A stretch of DNA of 64,000 nt from Ascarosepion bandense (GCA_037127315.1 JBBBDQ010000421.1:3206501-3270500), one strand, 5' to 3'. Counted from the first letter of the stretch, positions 1 to 11,483 are shown. Notes: generated by a model from the sequence alone, not told the origin. Translations and numbers: made by a program.

Positions 1-438
1 TATTTTTTTATTTTTAAAAACACTTAAGGTTTTTTATATAGTGCAAAAGTTAATGCTCAGGACTTCAGATTCAGTCAAATAAGTTGAAATGGTTCCAAAG
101 AAAAAGTAGTGATGTAAGTATTATGCGGATAGAAGCTACAATCTTGAAAAAATAGATGGACGTACTCAGAAATGAATTGCAGAAAAACAACAAAATAATG
201 ATAAAGTCAGGAAACTGGAAGCGATTAAGAGCTAGGCAATTAAAATGTTATGAAACTCAGGATGAATCATTAAACTTGGTGGTAAGTCCTTGGAATTCTG
301 AAAAGATCCAATTAGGTTTTATGGTTCATGTATTCAAATGAAGCGGTTATCTATCTATCTATCCTCCTCATTTTTACTCGCACCGCTTGTTTCTGTTTCT
401 CCTATCCACATCCTGTTTCTCTCCGTCTGTCGATCTTT
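1..438. other. AT-rich DNA, no feature recognised
   Basis: A 61-codon open frame at 156-341 resembles no family I know and has no supporting context, so I do not call it a gene. The stretch ends at a short pyrimidine-rich segment leading into a microsatellite. Confidence 0.5.
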
Positions 439-480
439 CTAAGATATATATATATATATATATACATATGTGTTTATATA

Positions 481-536
<56 letters not shown>

Positions 537-619
537 CACATACATATATATACACACACACACATATATATATACACACACACACACACATATATATACA
601 CACACACACACATATATAT

Positions 620-667
<48 letters not shown>
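439..667. repeat. compound microsatellite TA/CA/GA
   Basis: Alternating TA and CA runs fill the interval and end in a short GA run at 651-667. Open frames across it on both strands encode only Tyr/Ile/Thr/His or Cys/Val repeats and are artefacts of the repeat. Confidence 0.97.
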
Positions 668-668
<1 letters not shown>

Positions 669-1346
669 ACACAAAATTAAACGGTTATAAATCCACAATT
701 TATTTCGGTAATTGTAGAAATACAAGTTGCTTTATCAGAACCAAAAAAATCAAATAGTTTAATTTATCTCAGAATATTCAAAAAACTTTTAGGTCGACAC
801 AAAATGAAATATAGACTGTGGGTGAAGGGTAGATGTGCATACAGTTTAACAATGAAGGCAGTGATCATGCCATAAATGTCCCAAAATGAAGAACACCTAC
901 AACAAATCACGCATATACAAACATCTTAAAGGAAAAACGATATACAAGAACAAACAAGAGAATACATATAACAGTACACATAACAAACACACACAAACAC
1001 ACAACTTTAAGAGGCCAATATACACGCAATGATATACACACAAATTAAACAAAACGAAAAATAACCCAAATAAAGAAAAATTTATTACAAAACAGAAAAA
1101 AGGGTCTATAAGTAATTAACAATCGCAAAAGTAAAACAAATTCCTTATAAATAAAAATAATAAGCAATAAAATAAACATAATGCAGTTGATTCACAGAAG
1201 AACAACTGGAATATTTCCCTATCGAATATGATTAAGAGAAAAAAGTATATTTCAGAATTCCTGCCGGACCTTGGAAAGAGATTTTATAATAAAAATATTC
1301 CTTTTTAGGCCCCTGTTTAAATCCCCAGATAGTTCTGTCTGAATAT
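668..1346. other. AT-rich DNA with possible Penelope-type terminus
   Basis: On the minus strand, 690-760 reads as 'ctgataaagcaacttg' followed by 'ttaccgaaataaattg'. This is the kind of 3' untranslated pattern seen in Penelope-like retroelements. The rest is A-rich on the plus strand with CA-rich patches and no recognisable coding. Confidence 0.3.
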
Positions 1347-2045
1347 TCTTCTTCTATGTACCCTGTCCTTTCAGGACGTAGGCGATCATGGTTCTCCACG
1401 TCTTCCTATCCCTAGTATGTTTGTTCCCGTTATTCCTGTCAACCCCCGTTCCGTCAACCACCTGATCAGGCCCTGCAAATATGTTATCCGCTGCCTTCCT
1501 CTGTCTCTCTTTTCTTCTATCTGGCCAGTCAGTATCAGGTTCTCCAGGCTCTCCTTCCTCATTGCGTGTCCCAGGAACTTCAGTTGTCTCTTCCTGATGC
1601 TCAGTATTAATTTCCTTTTTGTTGCCATTCTTTCCAACACCTCATCGTTGCTTGCATGCTCAGTCCATGATATCCGCAGCATGCTTCTGTAGAACCACAT
1701 TTCCGCTGCTTCCAGTTTTGTCCTCATTTTCGATGATATTGTCCAGCATTCGCTGCCGTATTGAAGAACTGGCATCACCTAGTAGTCCAGCACTCTTTTC
1801 TTTGTTTCCAGTGAGATATTCCTGTGAGATATTTTGCTCAGCTTCTGGAACACATCATTTGCCATGCTAATTTGCCATCGGATCTCTGTGTCGCACTTTC
1901 CATCCTCAGTTTGGACACTTCCTAGGTATTTAAATTTTTGTACTTGCTTGATTCTGGTATCCCCCACATTTATTTGGCATTTTGGGTTGTACCTTTTGCT
2001 GATGACCATGCACTCAGTTTTCTTAAAGTTTATACTGGTAATTAA
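1347..2045 (-). pseudogene. RTE-like LINE, 3' reverse transcriptase fragment
   Basis: A 5'-truncated non-LTR retrotransposon copy covering the C-terminal part of the reverse transcriptase protein. The minus strand encodes KKTECMVISK, the KYLGSV motif after the palm domain, QYGSECWTIS, AEMWFYRSMLRISW and KRQLKFLGHAMRKE, all shared with the longer copy at 14150-15057. A TAG stop at 1779-1781 replaces the residue after VLDY, splitting an otherwise continuous frame. Palm motifs A to C are missing because of 5' truncation. The 3' end is the CTTCTTCTATG tail seen in the other minus-strand copies. Assignment to the RTE/BovB group rests on remembered family resemblance. Confidence 0.88.
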
Positions 2046-2124
2046 AAGACAAGGGTCTCTCTCCACAGACAGAACGAAAGGTTATAAGAAAATCACAAGC
2101 ACTTATTGCCTTCATAAATAGACT

Positions 2125-2505
2125 AGCAGTATAACCCGGCGTTGCTCGAGTGTAATGAAAGCTTTAAAACTAATCCATGGTCCTAAAGCTCAGACTCTTT
2201 GGAGGTTGGCACGAAAGGACTAAAAAGCAGTAGTTGTTTCCAGTTAAAGCGAAACCGTAGACTGAAAGAAAAATGAATGGATGTAAGTCAAATTTTGATT
2301 TCCTGGTATCGATATCAAATAAGTTTTTTTCGTCGTAAACTGAATTTTGAAGGCTAAATAAGTCATCTGAGTAAATGGTATCATGGCTGAGACTAAGAAC
2401 TACAATTATACCTACTTAGAGCCAAACCCGAAGCAAAAACTAAAAGGTCTGGAAAAAAATACAGACTACAGGCAAATAAACAGACACACACACAAACATC
2501 TTATC

Positions 2506-2537
<32 letters not shown>

Positions 2538-2851
2538 TCGATTTTCTGCACTATTGTAAAAACTGCAACCTTGAAACTTCTGAATATCGTTTCTTATGTC
2601 TTTGTCTATGAGTGTATCAAATCTGATTAAAATGGCATCACTCGCATAACCCAATTTTTTCGATTATCGATTTTCGATATTTATCAGGAGTACCTCGGCA
2701 CAAAACCTAGTTAAGAACACTCGCAGACTCTTATAGTACAACTATGTAAATCTTCAAGAAAATCGGTTCAGCCGTCTCGGAGTCTACAGGTAACGAATAC
2801 ACACACAGACACACAAACAAACTTATATTTATAAATAAGTTTAGAGATAAC
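2125..2851 (+). repeat. dispersed repeat family A, full copy
   Basis: This is the first of seven copies in the window (others at 15418, 17898, 25148, 42157, 42558 and 45096). Module 1 starts GCAGTATARCCCGGCGTTGC and ends in 'cagacacacacacaaacatctt'-type sequence. A TA array follows at 2507-2534. Module 2 starts ATTATCGATTTTCTGCAC and ends with a CA-rich stretch and TTTATAAATAAGTTTAGA. The module 2 tail (AAAATCGGTTCAGCCGT, then ACACACAGAC) has the style of RTE-type LINE 3' ends, so a non-autonomous RTE-mobilised element is my inference. No protein coding is visible. Confidence 0.85.
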
Positions 2852-4043
2852 CCATGCGCAGATGAAAAAATAAAAATAAAGTAGTTTAGTGAAAATAACC
2901 AGCTCTTGAACCAACCTAATGAAATTAATTCTAAATGCCGTCACAAAAATTATTTTTAATTTACATGCTTAGTAGTATTCGACTTTTACATACTAATAAT
3001 TTTCTAGCAAATTTAGCTTTTTTTCTGTTGTGAATCTGTCGTTTTATTTTTATTTTATTGTTCATATTTTTTATTTATAACTAATTTTAATTTTTGTTTT
3101 TATCATTATATTATATTATAATTATTTGTGATTGTAATTTATAATTTACTATATTGACTCTTTTCCTTTATTTTTCTAATTTTTACTATTTCTCCTTTTT
3201 ATTTTGATTTATATTTTTTCGTTTTTGTGAATCTTTTTTCGTTAATCTTTTTTCTTATTTTTTTAAAATGTTTTTCGTGAATTCTTTCTCTTTTTTATTT
3301 TAAAATCATTTTAGAATTATTTTAGAATTATTTCTGATCGTTATGTAACACCCCCAATGGACGGTCCGAACAATTTCTCCGGCGGCCGTTCTCCACGCTG
3401 TGATGTTGCCGGGAGTTTGTTGAAAATGTAGGAGCCTCAAGCTGGGAGTACAAGATTAAACTATAAGGAACGAACTTCCACAACTTGGATGAGTTGAAAC
3501 GATGTTTTATTTTGTTTTGAACTATATAATTTTACGTCTATTATTTTAATTACAGATTTATGTTTTAAATATGCAAGGTACAAGAGCATGTAATGTAGAA
3601 ACTTCCATTAATCTTTACAGTATCCTAAGATAAAATAAATTTCAAGTTCCAGGTAATTTCCCTGCCTGCTATTCTTCAAACCCGAAAAGAAAATATAAAA
3701 CAAAGAAAAACATTCAAAACATTGCAAAAGCAAATTCACTTCATTTTAGAACTGCTTACCTTATTTGCAAAATTGATTTTGCATAAGGTGAATGGATTTG
3801 AAAATCTGCTTTATATGATAGAAATGACAAAGACAAAAGCTGTATTTCACCGGCAAACCACATCCGTTACAAACGTTCAACTTTAATCATTATATTTCAT
3901 TTTAGTTATTTTTATGGTTTCTTCAACCTTGACAGATTACGATCTCATTACAAAAGAGGTTACTTGAAGATTTATCTTATTTAGCATATGAAATAAAAAA
4001 AGGAAACGCATTAGCAAACAATCACACACACATACACATACAT
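2852..4043. other. AT-rich DNA with one GC-rich patch
   Basis: Mostly T-rich sequence to about 3340. A GC-richer patch at 3350-3470 contains GGCGGCCG and could be an end of an unrecognised element. A perfect-armed hairpin (ACCTTAT and GCAAAAT arms) lies at 3758-3790. No coding is recognised. Confidence 0.4.
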
Positions 4044-4862
4044 ATATATAGTTTTGTATCAATTGTGCATTGCAACACGGAAATTTCTGTTTCGAGATAG
4101 ATTCTCATCATCAGGCAATGTTGATGTTTGTTGTGCAGATGATTTACATTTAAATGACAAAAATCTTTGGTTTGCTGTTAATGTATATGAGTATTTCTTT
4201 TGGCCAATCAGAATGAAGATTTCTTTTTTAAAATCTAAAATATATTTTTTGTTCTGTTTATTTATTTGTTGTAAAGTTTTTTTATAAAAAGAAAGAATTA
4301 CTTATTTAAAATAAATCTATGTTCCAATTTGTTTTTATATAGTTCGTCAGTGATTATTTTACTTACAGAAAAATTATATTTTAGTTATAAAAAAATCTGT
4401 TCCTGTTTAAATAATCTTTACAACAAATAAATAAATAGACTAAAAGTGATAAGGAAATAATAAAATTATAGAATGAGTACTCAATGAGAATACCACATCA
4501 AAATAAAACTGAAGGGAAAGAAGGGAAAAGGATAAGATCAGGTTAAAGGCAGGTCAACACCCCGACCATTAAGGAGGGAAAAGAAACAAGGGAAGGGTAG
4601 GATGAGATGAAAAATAAAGAAAAAAGGAAAAAAAAAAGAGAAAAAGTTGGTTAGTATATATTCTTTGGGGCCAAATCCCAAAACGAATCTCCATTCTGAT
4701 TAGCCACAAGAAACACCCACATACATTCACAGCAAAGCAAAGGTTTTTGTCATTTAAATGTAAATCATCTGCACAATAAACATCAACATTGCCTGATGAT
4801 GAGAATTTATCTCGAAACATAGAAATTTCCGTGTTGCAATGTACAATTGATACATAACTATA
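4044..4862. repeat. inverted pair of Penelope-type terminal segments
   Basis: The plus-strand sequence at 4044-4240 recurs, inverted, at 4680-4862. Both arms carry 'catcaggcaatgttgatg', 'gatgatttacatttaaatga' and the segment around 'tttctgtttcgagata'. Read in the other sense, CCTGATGATGAGAAT followed by TCTCGAAACA is typical of the 3' untranslated ends of Penelope-like elements. Such elements often leave partial inverted terminal copies, which would explain the layout. Between the arms is AT-rich sequence with no recognised coding. Confidence 0.65.
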
Positions 4863-4970
4863 TAATCATATTAAGCTCTATAATACTCATTATATTGAGC
4901 AATGTTTATAATAAAATAAATGCCAGAGCACTCAAAATAAAAAAAACCTTGAGTCCTCGTCACTTGGGGT

Positions 4971-5010
<40 letters not shown>

Positions 5011-5296
5011 AACAACTTCAAATTCATTGAGGAATATATAGAAAATATAAGACAGCTGTTAGTTACAACATGAATGAGACATTGAGTTAAACTATGTAGC
5101 AAGTGAGTAATCAGATAGAGAGATAGATAATAAAAATAGGTATGAACAAATTGAGATAGATAGAAAGAGCAGAATGAACGAAAGAAACAAAAAACTATTA
5201 AAAATAAATATTAAGAAAGAAAGAAAGATAGAAAGAATACGAACAAATTCAGATCAATAAAAATAGACTATGGAAAATACATATCAACAAATTGAA

Positions 5297-5363
<67 letters not shown>

Positions 5364-5862
5364 CTTGTACATGTTAAATATTAGTGACACGCGAAATCGT
5401 TCTAATATGAAAAATTACGTTTTTAAGAAACGTGGATATCATATAACCCCACGGAATCGTAGTAGTGAACAAACATTTGTGTAGATTACACATAAAAATT
5501 TAATGTAATCACAAACCTTTTCACGTTTACACACACAAGTGCTTGTATACAGAAAATTGAGCTGTTAGTAGATATGTGGTATATGCAGATTTCTGAGTTT
5601 ATCAATTTTCTCTTTTATTTGATATTGAATAAACAGTTAAAAATCGATTTGAACCTGTAAGTATTGCACACACCTGATGCATTTATATGTCAGGCTTTTG
5701 TGAAATGTTTAACCACCAACTTTATCAGGATATTACAGAAAGCTTTAAAATGTTCTTGAAGTTTAATCAGTTCTTTTGAACCTTTTTTTGATATTTGAAA
5801 ATTTCACTCAATGCAAGACCCACAAGACACTCATTTTAGAGAATTACTGGATGAGATTGTTG
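4863..5862. other. AT-rich DNA with microsatellites
   Basis: Holds a TA run at about 4973-5003 and the GATA tract listed separately. The remainder (5363-5862) is AT-rich without recognisable coding or structure. Confidence 0.5.
5100..5361. repeat. GATA microsatellite with minisatellite motif
   Basis: A near-perfect GATA/TAGA run occupies 5297-5361. Upstream, degenerate GATA blocks are joined by versions of TATGAACAAATTGAGATAG (around 5140 and 5278). The same joining motif recurs in the GATA tract near 30737-30930. Confidence 0.9.
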
Positions 5863-5869
5863 TATAGAC

Positions 5870-6085
5870 GTAAAAGGAGGAGGAAGAAGTTCGGATTACA
5901 AGCATAAGCGGAAGGATTTGAAGAAGTCAAGATTGTAGCGATCGAAGAACCATTCCTTGGCAAAGTGTTCCGCAAAATAGTGGTTCTTAAGATGAAGCTG
6001 TTCCAATGGAACTTCCTTCTTACAAATGGAATATGAAGAGAATCAGAATGATTCGTTCCATTGAGCGTGGCATGAAGAGTCCCAG
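5870..6085 (-). pseudogene. Jockey/CR1-like LINE, C-terminal fragment
   Basis: The minus strand encodes TNHSDSLHIPFVRRKFHWNS, then LRNTLPRNG and TSSNPSAYACNP. This matches the C-terminal end of the reverse transcriptase protein of the LINE family found at 37790-40380, where a His/Ser-rich segment, VRRKFH and a W/R-N-x-L-P motif close the protein. Only the last 70 or so codons remain. No palm motifs are present and the upstream end fades into AT-rich DNA. Confidence 0.7.
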
Positions 6086-6689
6086 ATGTAAAGATCTCAA
6101 GTAGTAAAACTAAAAATGTATAAAACTTCATTTAACTATAAAGTTACTAGGTTTGGTTGAAAGAGGATGTAAGATTGGAAATAACATCCTCCATAAAGCT
6201 GCATGAAGACTTTTGTGAAAGTTGAAAAATACGCAATTGAGTAGATCTAGCGAAGATATGGAATCGATTTTTACTCTGATCTGACACCTGTAAAAATAGA
6301 ACAGGGTAGGAGTAGACAGGACAAGAAACACTGTTTTTTTGTTTTAAGTTGCTATGGAAATTACTGCAAAAATCTTCACCATCTCCAAATGTATTGAAAA
6401 ATCAAACAGTTACATGCTGGAATTTCTTCTTAGCGAGCTTGATTTCATCCGCAATATTTTTGGTCTGTCTTGTCTTGAAGTCAGAACACTACAGTACTTA
6501 GTGCGTTAAAACCATTCTTACTTTATGAAGATGTTGCTTTATTACTGTTTGCTTGTCTAGTAACCCTCGACTTTTGCGGTTAATGTTTGCATTAAAAGAT
6601 ACGCACTAATCAAAAAAGCATTAATCGAATAAAATAAAGTTTTAATTTTATTCACAATTAATTTTTAGTTTGCTTACTTTGTAAAGGAT

Positions 6690-6974
6690 GAGCGTTGTGG
6701 TGAATTGCATATCGGCTCGGAACCAGAAACCGGGGAGCCGAGTTCGAATTCCAGCTGAATTCATTGCATTCAGTTGTGTGCAAATACACTTGAGAAAGGT
6801 ATTAATCCGTCTATTACCTTCAGTTATGGGTTAAATAATAGGACAGATTGGCAACCAGTCTACTGCAGAAAGCAATGGCAACGTACTGCGGGATAATCTT
6901 CTGCCCAGTCAGTCATGTCTCTTTCGAGACATGATCGCCCAAGTGTGTATCACGTATGGCACTTAACTGACTGA
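6690..6974 (+). mobile_element. tRNA-derived SINE, family B
   Basis: The head has a B-box-like GAGTTCGAATTCC and the arm GGGGAGCCGAG. The body contains CAATGGCAACGTACTGCGGG and the hairpin CATGTCTCTTTCGAGACATG, and ends TATGGCACTTAACTGACTGA. Ten recognisable copies occur in the window, in both orientations. RNA polymerase III transcription from the head and mobilisation by a LINE are expected for such elements but not shown here. Confidence 0.9.
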
Positions 6975-7239
6975 CTTTTTAATTAAAATATATTTACCTA
7001 TAAGAAGAAACAATAAGAATGTTATGAATTAATGTTTATTAATCTGGTATTTTGTGTGAAGAACTTGTTTGCCGTTGTTTGTAGCATGATCTTTTTTTTA
7101 TCATACACTTGGCTGGAGAAATTTCCGCTTCAATTTTTTCTGCAAGTTTTTCAACTTCTGTCTTCACCAGAGTCTACTTTTAAACATTTTGATTTAAATT
7201 CTTTAATGAACCTGAAAAAATCCTTCTTTGTCATCTTAT

Positions 7240-7490
7240 GCTGGCGAATGAGTACGGTTTCTTGATATTCTTCAATGTCTTCGTTTCAGAAACCACCTTT
7301 GCTTTTTTTTGCATCGAAAAAATTAGCTTTTTATCGATGTTATTCCAAATATCTGCAATTCCTTCTTTTAATTCATCGATATGTTTCAAGACTGTTTTAC
7401 TTTTCATTACATTTCACATATTTTCAATATAATTTAAATCGGGTAACTGTGGCGCTTCGTCTAATGGATTTTTTCTAAAAAAAACAAAAA
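7240..7490 (-). pseudogene. Tc1/mariner-type transposase, C-terminal relic
   Basis: The minus strand reads APQLPDLNYIENM, a stop, NVMK, then about twenty codons on DELKEGIADIWNNI. This is the C-terminal end of a Tc1/mariner-superfamily transposase, where the segment PDLNxIEN carries the last acidic residue of the catalytic triad. A TGA stop replaces the usual Trp after the IEN motif. The end SETKTLKNIKKPYSFAS and its stop fit a normal C-terminus. The first two catalytic residues and the DNA-binding domain were not found upstream. Confidence 0.72.
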
Positions 7491-8054
7491 CATATATATA
7501 TATATATATATATTCTATTTTTGTAAATTTTCTGAAAACATAATCATTAGTATTCTAAACTGAAAATTTTATTTATTATATTTCTATCGTAAATCCACAC
7601 AGTTTTTTATATTTCGATATTTTTAATAAATATAAATTTCTGTATTTAATTAAATCATCCAATTTACTTTTAACAAAAATTTAAAATTTTCTTTTAAGAC
7701 CATCAAAATAAACATAGAAAAAAATCAATCGTTCAAAAACTCAAGAAACAAATATTCAAATATGTATTTTATTATCGACTTATATTAAAAATTGTTCTCT
7801 TAAGAACCTTCCATTTTTAACATCACTGTAATTACTTAGATACCTTAGTATTTGACACAAAATAGTTACCGATTTTCCATTTTTAAACTTTAACAAATGA
7901 TTAATTAATAGATAACTATAAACATTCATTTTTTTTATTATTATGGTCTACCTAGCGAACATTTTATCACACTAATCGAATATTATGCATGCATTAATCA
8001 AATTTGGTGTAAAAGATTTTAGCGCACTAATCGAAAACGATTTTATCGAGGGAT

Positions 8055-9167
8055 TCATGTATGTTGTTCGCTTAGTATTGTCTTTCCCTGTTCTTTTTCT
8101 TTATTTTCTTATTGCTTATTGTCCGTTTGTTTACCGGAGTTTTCTGCCAATTACACTTAACCATAACCAATTACTCAGTGCCAGGTTTTGTAAACGTATT
8201 AAACCTTCTCAGAATGCTACATAAATGAAAAAAATGAATAACTACCACAATTCAAACGAAGAACATTCCAACTATAATAAGAAAATTTTTTCAATATTTC
8301 AAACTGAAGAGAAATTTTTGAAGAAAACGCTTTCTGCAGTGTTAAGTTGAATTTAGAAGACATTTTTATTTCAAATTTTTGGAGACTGCGTAAATGGTTG
8401 GGGTGCTGTAACCAATTGTGTTATTTGAATGAGAAAACATGTCTTCTGGATCGTACGCAACAAGACCAAATATTTGGGGAACTAGGATACGGTGTGTTCT
8501 TCAGGTAACATTTTGGATTGTTGTTTCCGAAAATTTTTTAGATGGGCAGACTTTCCAGCAAATTGAAAATTCCACCAAGAATTTATCGACTTAAAATCGG
8601 ATTTGTTGTTTTATAATAAAATGCCATAAGAAAAGAATGGAGAAGACCATTGAAAAAAAAACAAAAAAATAGAAAAATACACTGACGACATATGTTACGA
8701 ATTGTTATCAATAATAAGAGTCAATAAAGAAATATTATATATCTATTAAACTATCAAGACAACTTCTTACATTATAAATTTAACCCCGGCACCGATGCCT
8801 GTATACTATACTAGAGGGAAAGTATCTATAAACTTATCGAGACAACTTCTTAAATTATAAATTTTGTCCCGATATGCATACTGCACCGATGTTTATATCC
8901 TCTACACGAGGTAAAATATGAATGCCTGTTAACGTATATCTAAAATATTAAAAAACGAAAAGCTACTTCATGTGCTTATACATGAGGATAGATCAATGAG
9001 ACACGTACCTAGCTAGATATTGATTTGAAATTTTCAATGTATAATATTCGATATGTGTTATTAATATTCAGCGTTAAGCTAAGTGCATTGACAAGGATGG
9101 AGTTTATTTTCTATATAAAATATAGTCTTTTTATCGTTGGAGTATTATTTCAACGGTGGGGGAAAGG
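8055..9167. other. AT-rich DNA, little recognised
   Basis: No coding is recognised. The only structure noted is the diverged tandem duplication at 8741-8918. Confidence 0.45.
8741..8918. repeat. diverged tandem duplication, about 85-95 bp unit
   Basis: Two adjacent units share 'tctat.aaact.atc.agacaacttctta.attataaattt', then a cccg, then 'gcaccgatg' and a 'tatactata/tatatcctc' region. The second unit has a short extra segment. No coding is seen. Confidence 0.75.
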
Positions 9168-9312
9168 GAGGCAAAGTGGCAAGTTTTAGCGGCTCGGACT
9201 GAAGAAACGGAGAGCTGAGTTCAAAATTCACTCAGGTTCATTGCTTCACTTACTTGGGAAATGCATGGATACATCTTTTCTAGTAAAATAGCAGGACAGA
9301 GTGGCTTTAGAA
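9168..9312 (+). mobile_element. degenerate SINE, family B
   Basis: GCGGCTCGGACTGAAGAAACGG, split over the head, then GAGAGCTGAGTTCAAAATTC and TTCATTGCTTCACTTACTTGG keep the order of the family B head and first body segment. The hairpin and tail are lost. It abuts family C copy 1, and a family B SINE also abuts family C copy 2. Confidence 0.45.
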
Positions 9313-9387
9313 ATAAATCTTTGAATTTAAGCCAGCACGGGTCACACTATCCTCAAGTGCAGGTACCTGCAAAAAAAGAAAAAAAAT

Positions 9388-11135
9388 TCCGATAACTCAA
9401 TTTAAATTTAATTTTTAAAAATAAAAATGTTTTCTTGAAGCTTTAATTATAGTTCTAATTGAAAGCCAAGGAAATTAAATTCACTAATGACAGTAAGCAA
9501 AATACCCTGGTTTAGTTCAAACCGAAATTATATTGATCGGAATCAAAAATTTAACTGCTGAAAAAAAAATTTTCAAATATACCACCATTATTGATTGATC
9601 GACACATTACGTAAACAGTAGCCAAATTTCTGTTTTAAAAATCTTGCACAAAAAATATACCTCCTTGGCACGTTATTTAAGTCATTTTTTAAAATTGAAA
9701 CTTACCTTTATCTGATTTCAAACAATTAATAATTGCTTATTGCCTGGAAATTAACGATAAAAAAACTTTCTTTTAACTACAGTAGCCCTCTTTATCTGCG
9801 TTATCTTAGGTGATAATTGATGTATTGACAGGTGGAAGTTGTCAGGCACGCTTGCATGGCGCCCGAAAGTGATAAAAATTCTTGTAGCTTAAAACGTAAC
9901 ATTTGGAAATTTAATTTTTTTTTGTTGTTTTTTAACTAAATAGTAAAATTAAAATTTTTAACAAAATATTTTCAGCAATTATATAGTATTTTCTAGAATT
10001 TAGCTTAGATTTATAGCCAAACTATGCTTTCTAAATAAATAAAAATATACTTTTTGAATAAATAAAAATTTATGGTCAGTTAGGTACTTTGCAAACATTA
10101 TATAAAAGTTAACATACATGATAATTCTTCATATTTAATAAAAACAAACTTTTATCGTGAAGATTTTTTTTGAAGTTCAATAATTTTTAAAGGAATTGTC
10201 GTAAATTAGTTAATGCACCTACAGTCAAAATTAAAAAAATTGAGAAATTTAAAAAAATACTGTGTAAATGTTTATGGAATGACTTGCAAAACAGGCTGTT
10301 GAACTTTATAAACTTCTTGAAGAGACTAGAATCAGAATCGAAGTGTAGTTTGTCTCGTTTCCGATGTAAGGGCAATTAATCCAAACACGTGTTAACTTCT
10401 AAAAACAATACGACCTCTACGGAAACTTATTATGACCCCTATGGAACACCGTACTTAATAAAAATTACCATTTTTACACACAATGTTTTTTTTAATTATT
10501 TTAAAAATGAAATGGGTGAACGATTTTTATTAAACTTCGATAGGCAATATAATCAATTCTTAACTAAAAATAAAATTAAACAATGTTTCCATAAAAGATT
10601 TTTAAAATATTAGTAACACTTTTATGAATTATTATAGTAAAAAATAAAAAAATAAAATCAATTATTTCAAAATTTTATTAGTAAACGAAACATTTTTTTT
10701 CTTCAGACTATAATGTCCTTAATAATTATTATTTATTCCAGCAATTAAAAGTTTATCAAATTAAATTATGTCAGAGTTTTATTGCATGTTTTATCTTATG
10801 CTTCGGAGCACATTTTCGGTCAGGTTGTCCATTTTAAAATAAAAAAACATAGATGATTTATATGCCCCAATGAGTCCTGCGTTTAACTAATATTTGTTTT
10901 TTTTACATCTAATTAAATTTTATTAAAATTTCATGGATTTACGCAGAGGGGGGTAACAGACTTAAAAAATATTTTCACCAAGATATTTAAAAAATAATAA
11001 TTTCAAAAATAATTTAATTTATTTGTGAATGAGTACTGAAAGTTTCATTCAACTCTGAAAATTATTTGACTTTTGCGAGAATTTCCAAATTAATGTGTTT
11101 GTCACCGGGAAAAAAGTGGGTTGTGTCATCTTTTT
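9388..11135 (+). repeat. dispersed AT-rich repeat family C, copy 1
   Basis: About 1.7 kb that matches, with divergence and indels, the reverse complement of 61721-63383. Shared landmarks in order include the CGATA.ctcaatttaaattt start, GAAAGCCAAG.AAATTAAATT, AGTAAGCAAAATA.CCTGG, ATTATATTGATCG, TTTTCAGCAATT, TTCAGACTATAATG and, near the end, ATTATTTGACTTTTGC with GAGAATTTCCAAAT. No open frame is conserved between the copies and no terminal inverted repeats are evident. Its class is unknown to me. Confidence 0.75.
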
Positions 11136-11477
11136 TGTAGAGGTATCTACTCAAGTGTATATACATGCGGCTGAGGACCGCTTGTGAATCTAAATTCTCA
11201 CTGAAACTTCGACTGTGAGTTGGTACGTCGAAATGAATGGGATCTTTGCTTTGCTTGATCGGAAACAGATAAAAAAGTACGTCAGTTTAGATTTATGATT
11301 TATTGGTTTATCTCCGTAATCTTAACTCATTACTTTCATAAACTCTAAAATTTTCAGACCTGAGGAATTATATTTCTTTATTTCTTACGATTAAAATAAC
11401 TTCTCTAGTTTTATTTTGCCTTTTTTAATTTTCATCTATTTTTTTAAAAAAATGAATATTTTTAAAACCACAGAAGA

Positions 11478-11483
<6 letters not shown>
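11136..11483. other. AT-rich DNA, no feature recognised
   Basis: Nothing identifiable lies between family C copy 1 and the TA array. Confidence 0.5.

Larger units (their letters stand above)
6561..8054 (-). mobile_element. possible Tc1/mariner-type relic
   Basis: A transposase C-terminus lies at 7240-7490. Near both outer edges there are similar inverted sequences: CCCTCGA followed by TTTTGCGGTTAATG at 6563, and the complement of TCGATTAGTG with TCGAGGG at about 8020-8050. Copies of CACTAATCGA or ATTAATCGA are repeated inside both ends. A TA target duplication is not clear. A SINE at 6690-6974 interrupts it. The boundaries are tentative. Confidence 0.3.

Noticed and set aside
328..757. Several 77-120 codon open frames on both strands
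   Set aside because: They are translations of TA, CA and GA repeats with period-2 amino-acid patterns. No protein family is involved.
5297..5361. CRISPR-like regular repeat
   Set aside because: A plain GATA microsatellite in animal DNA. There are no unique spacers and no associated genes.
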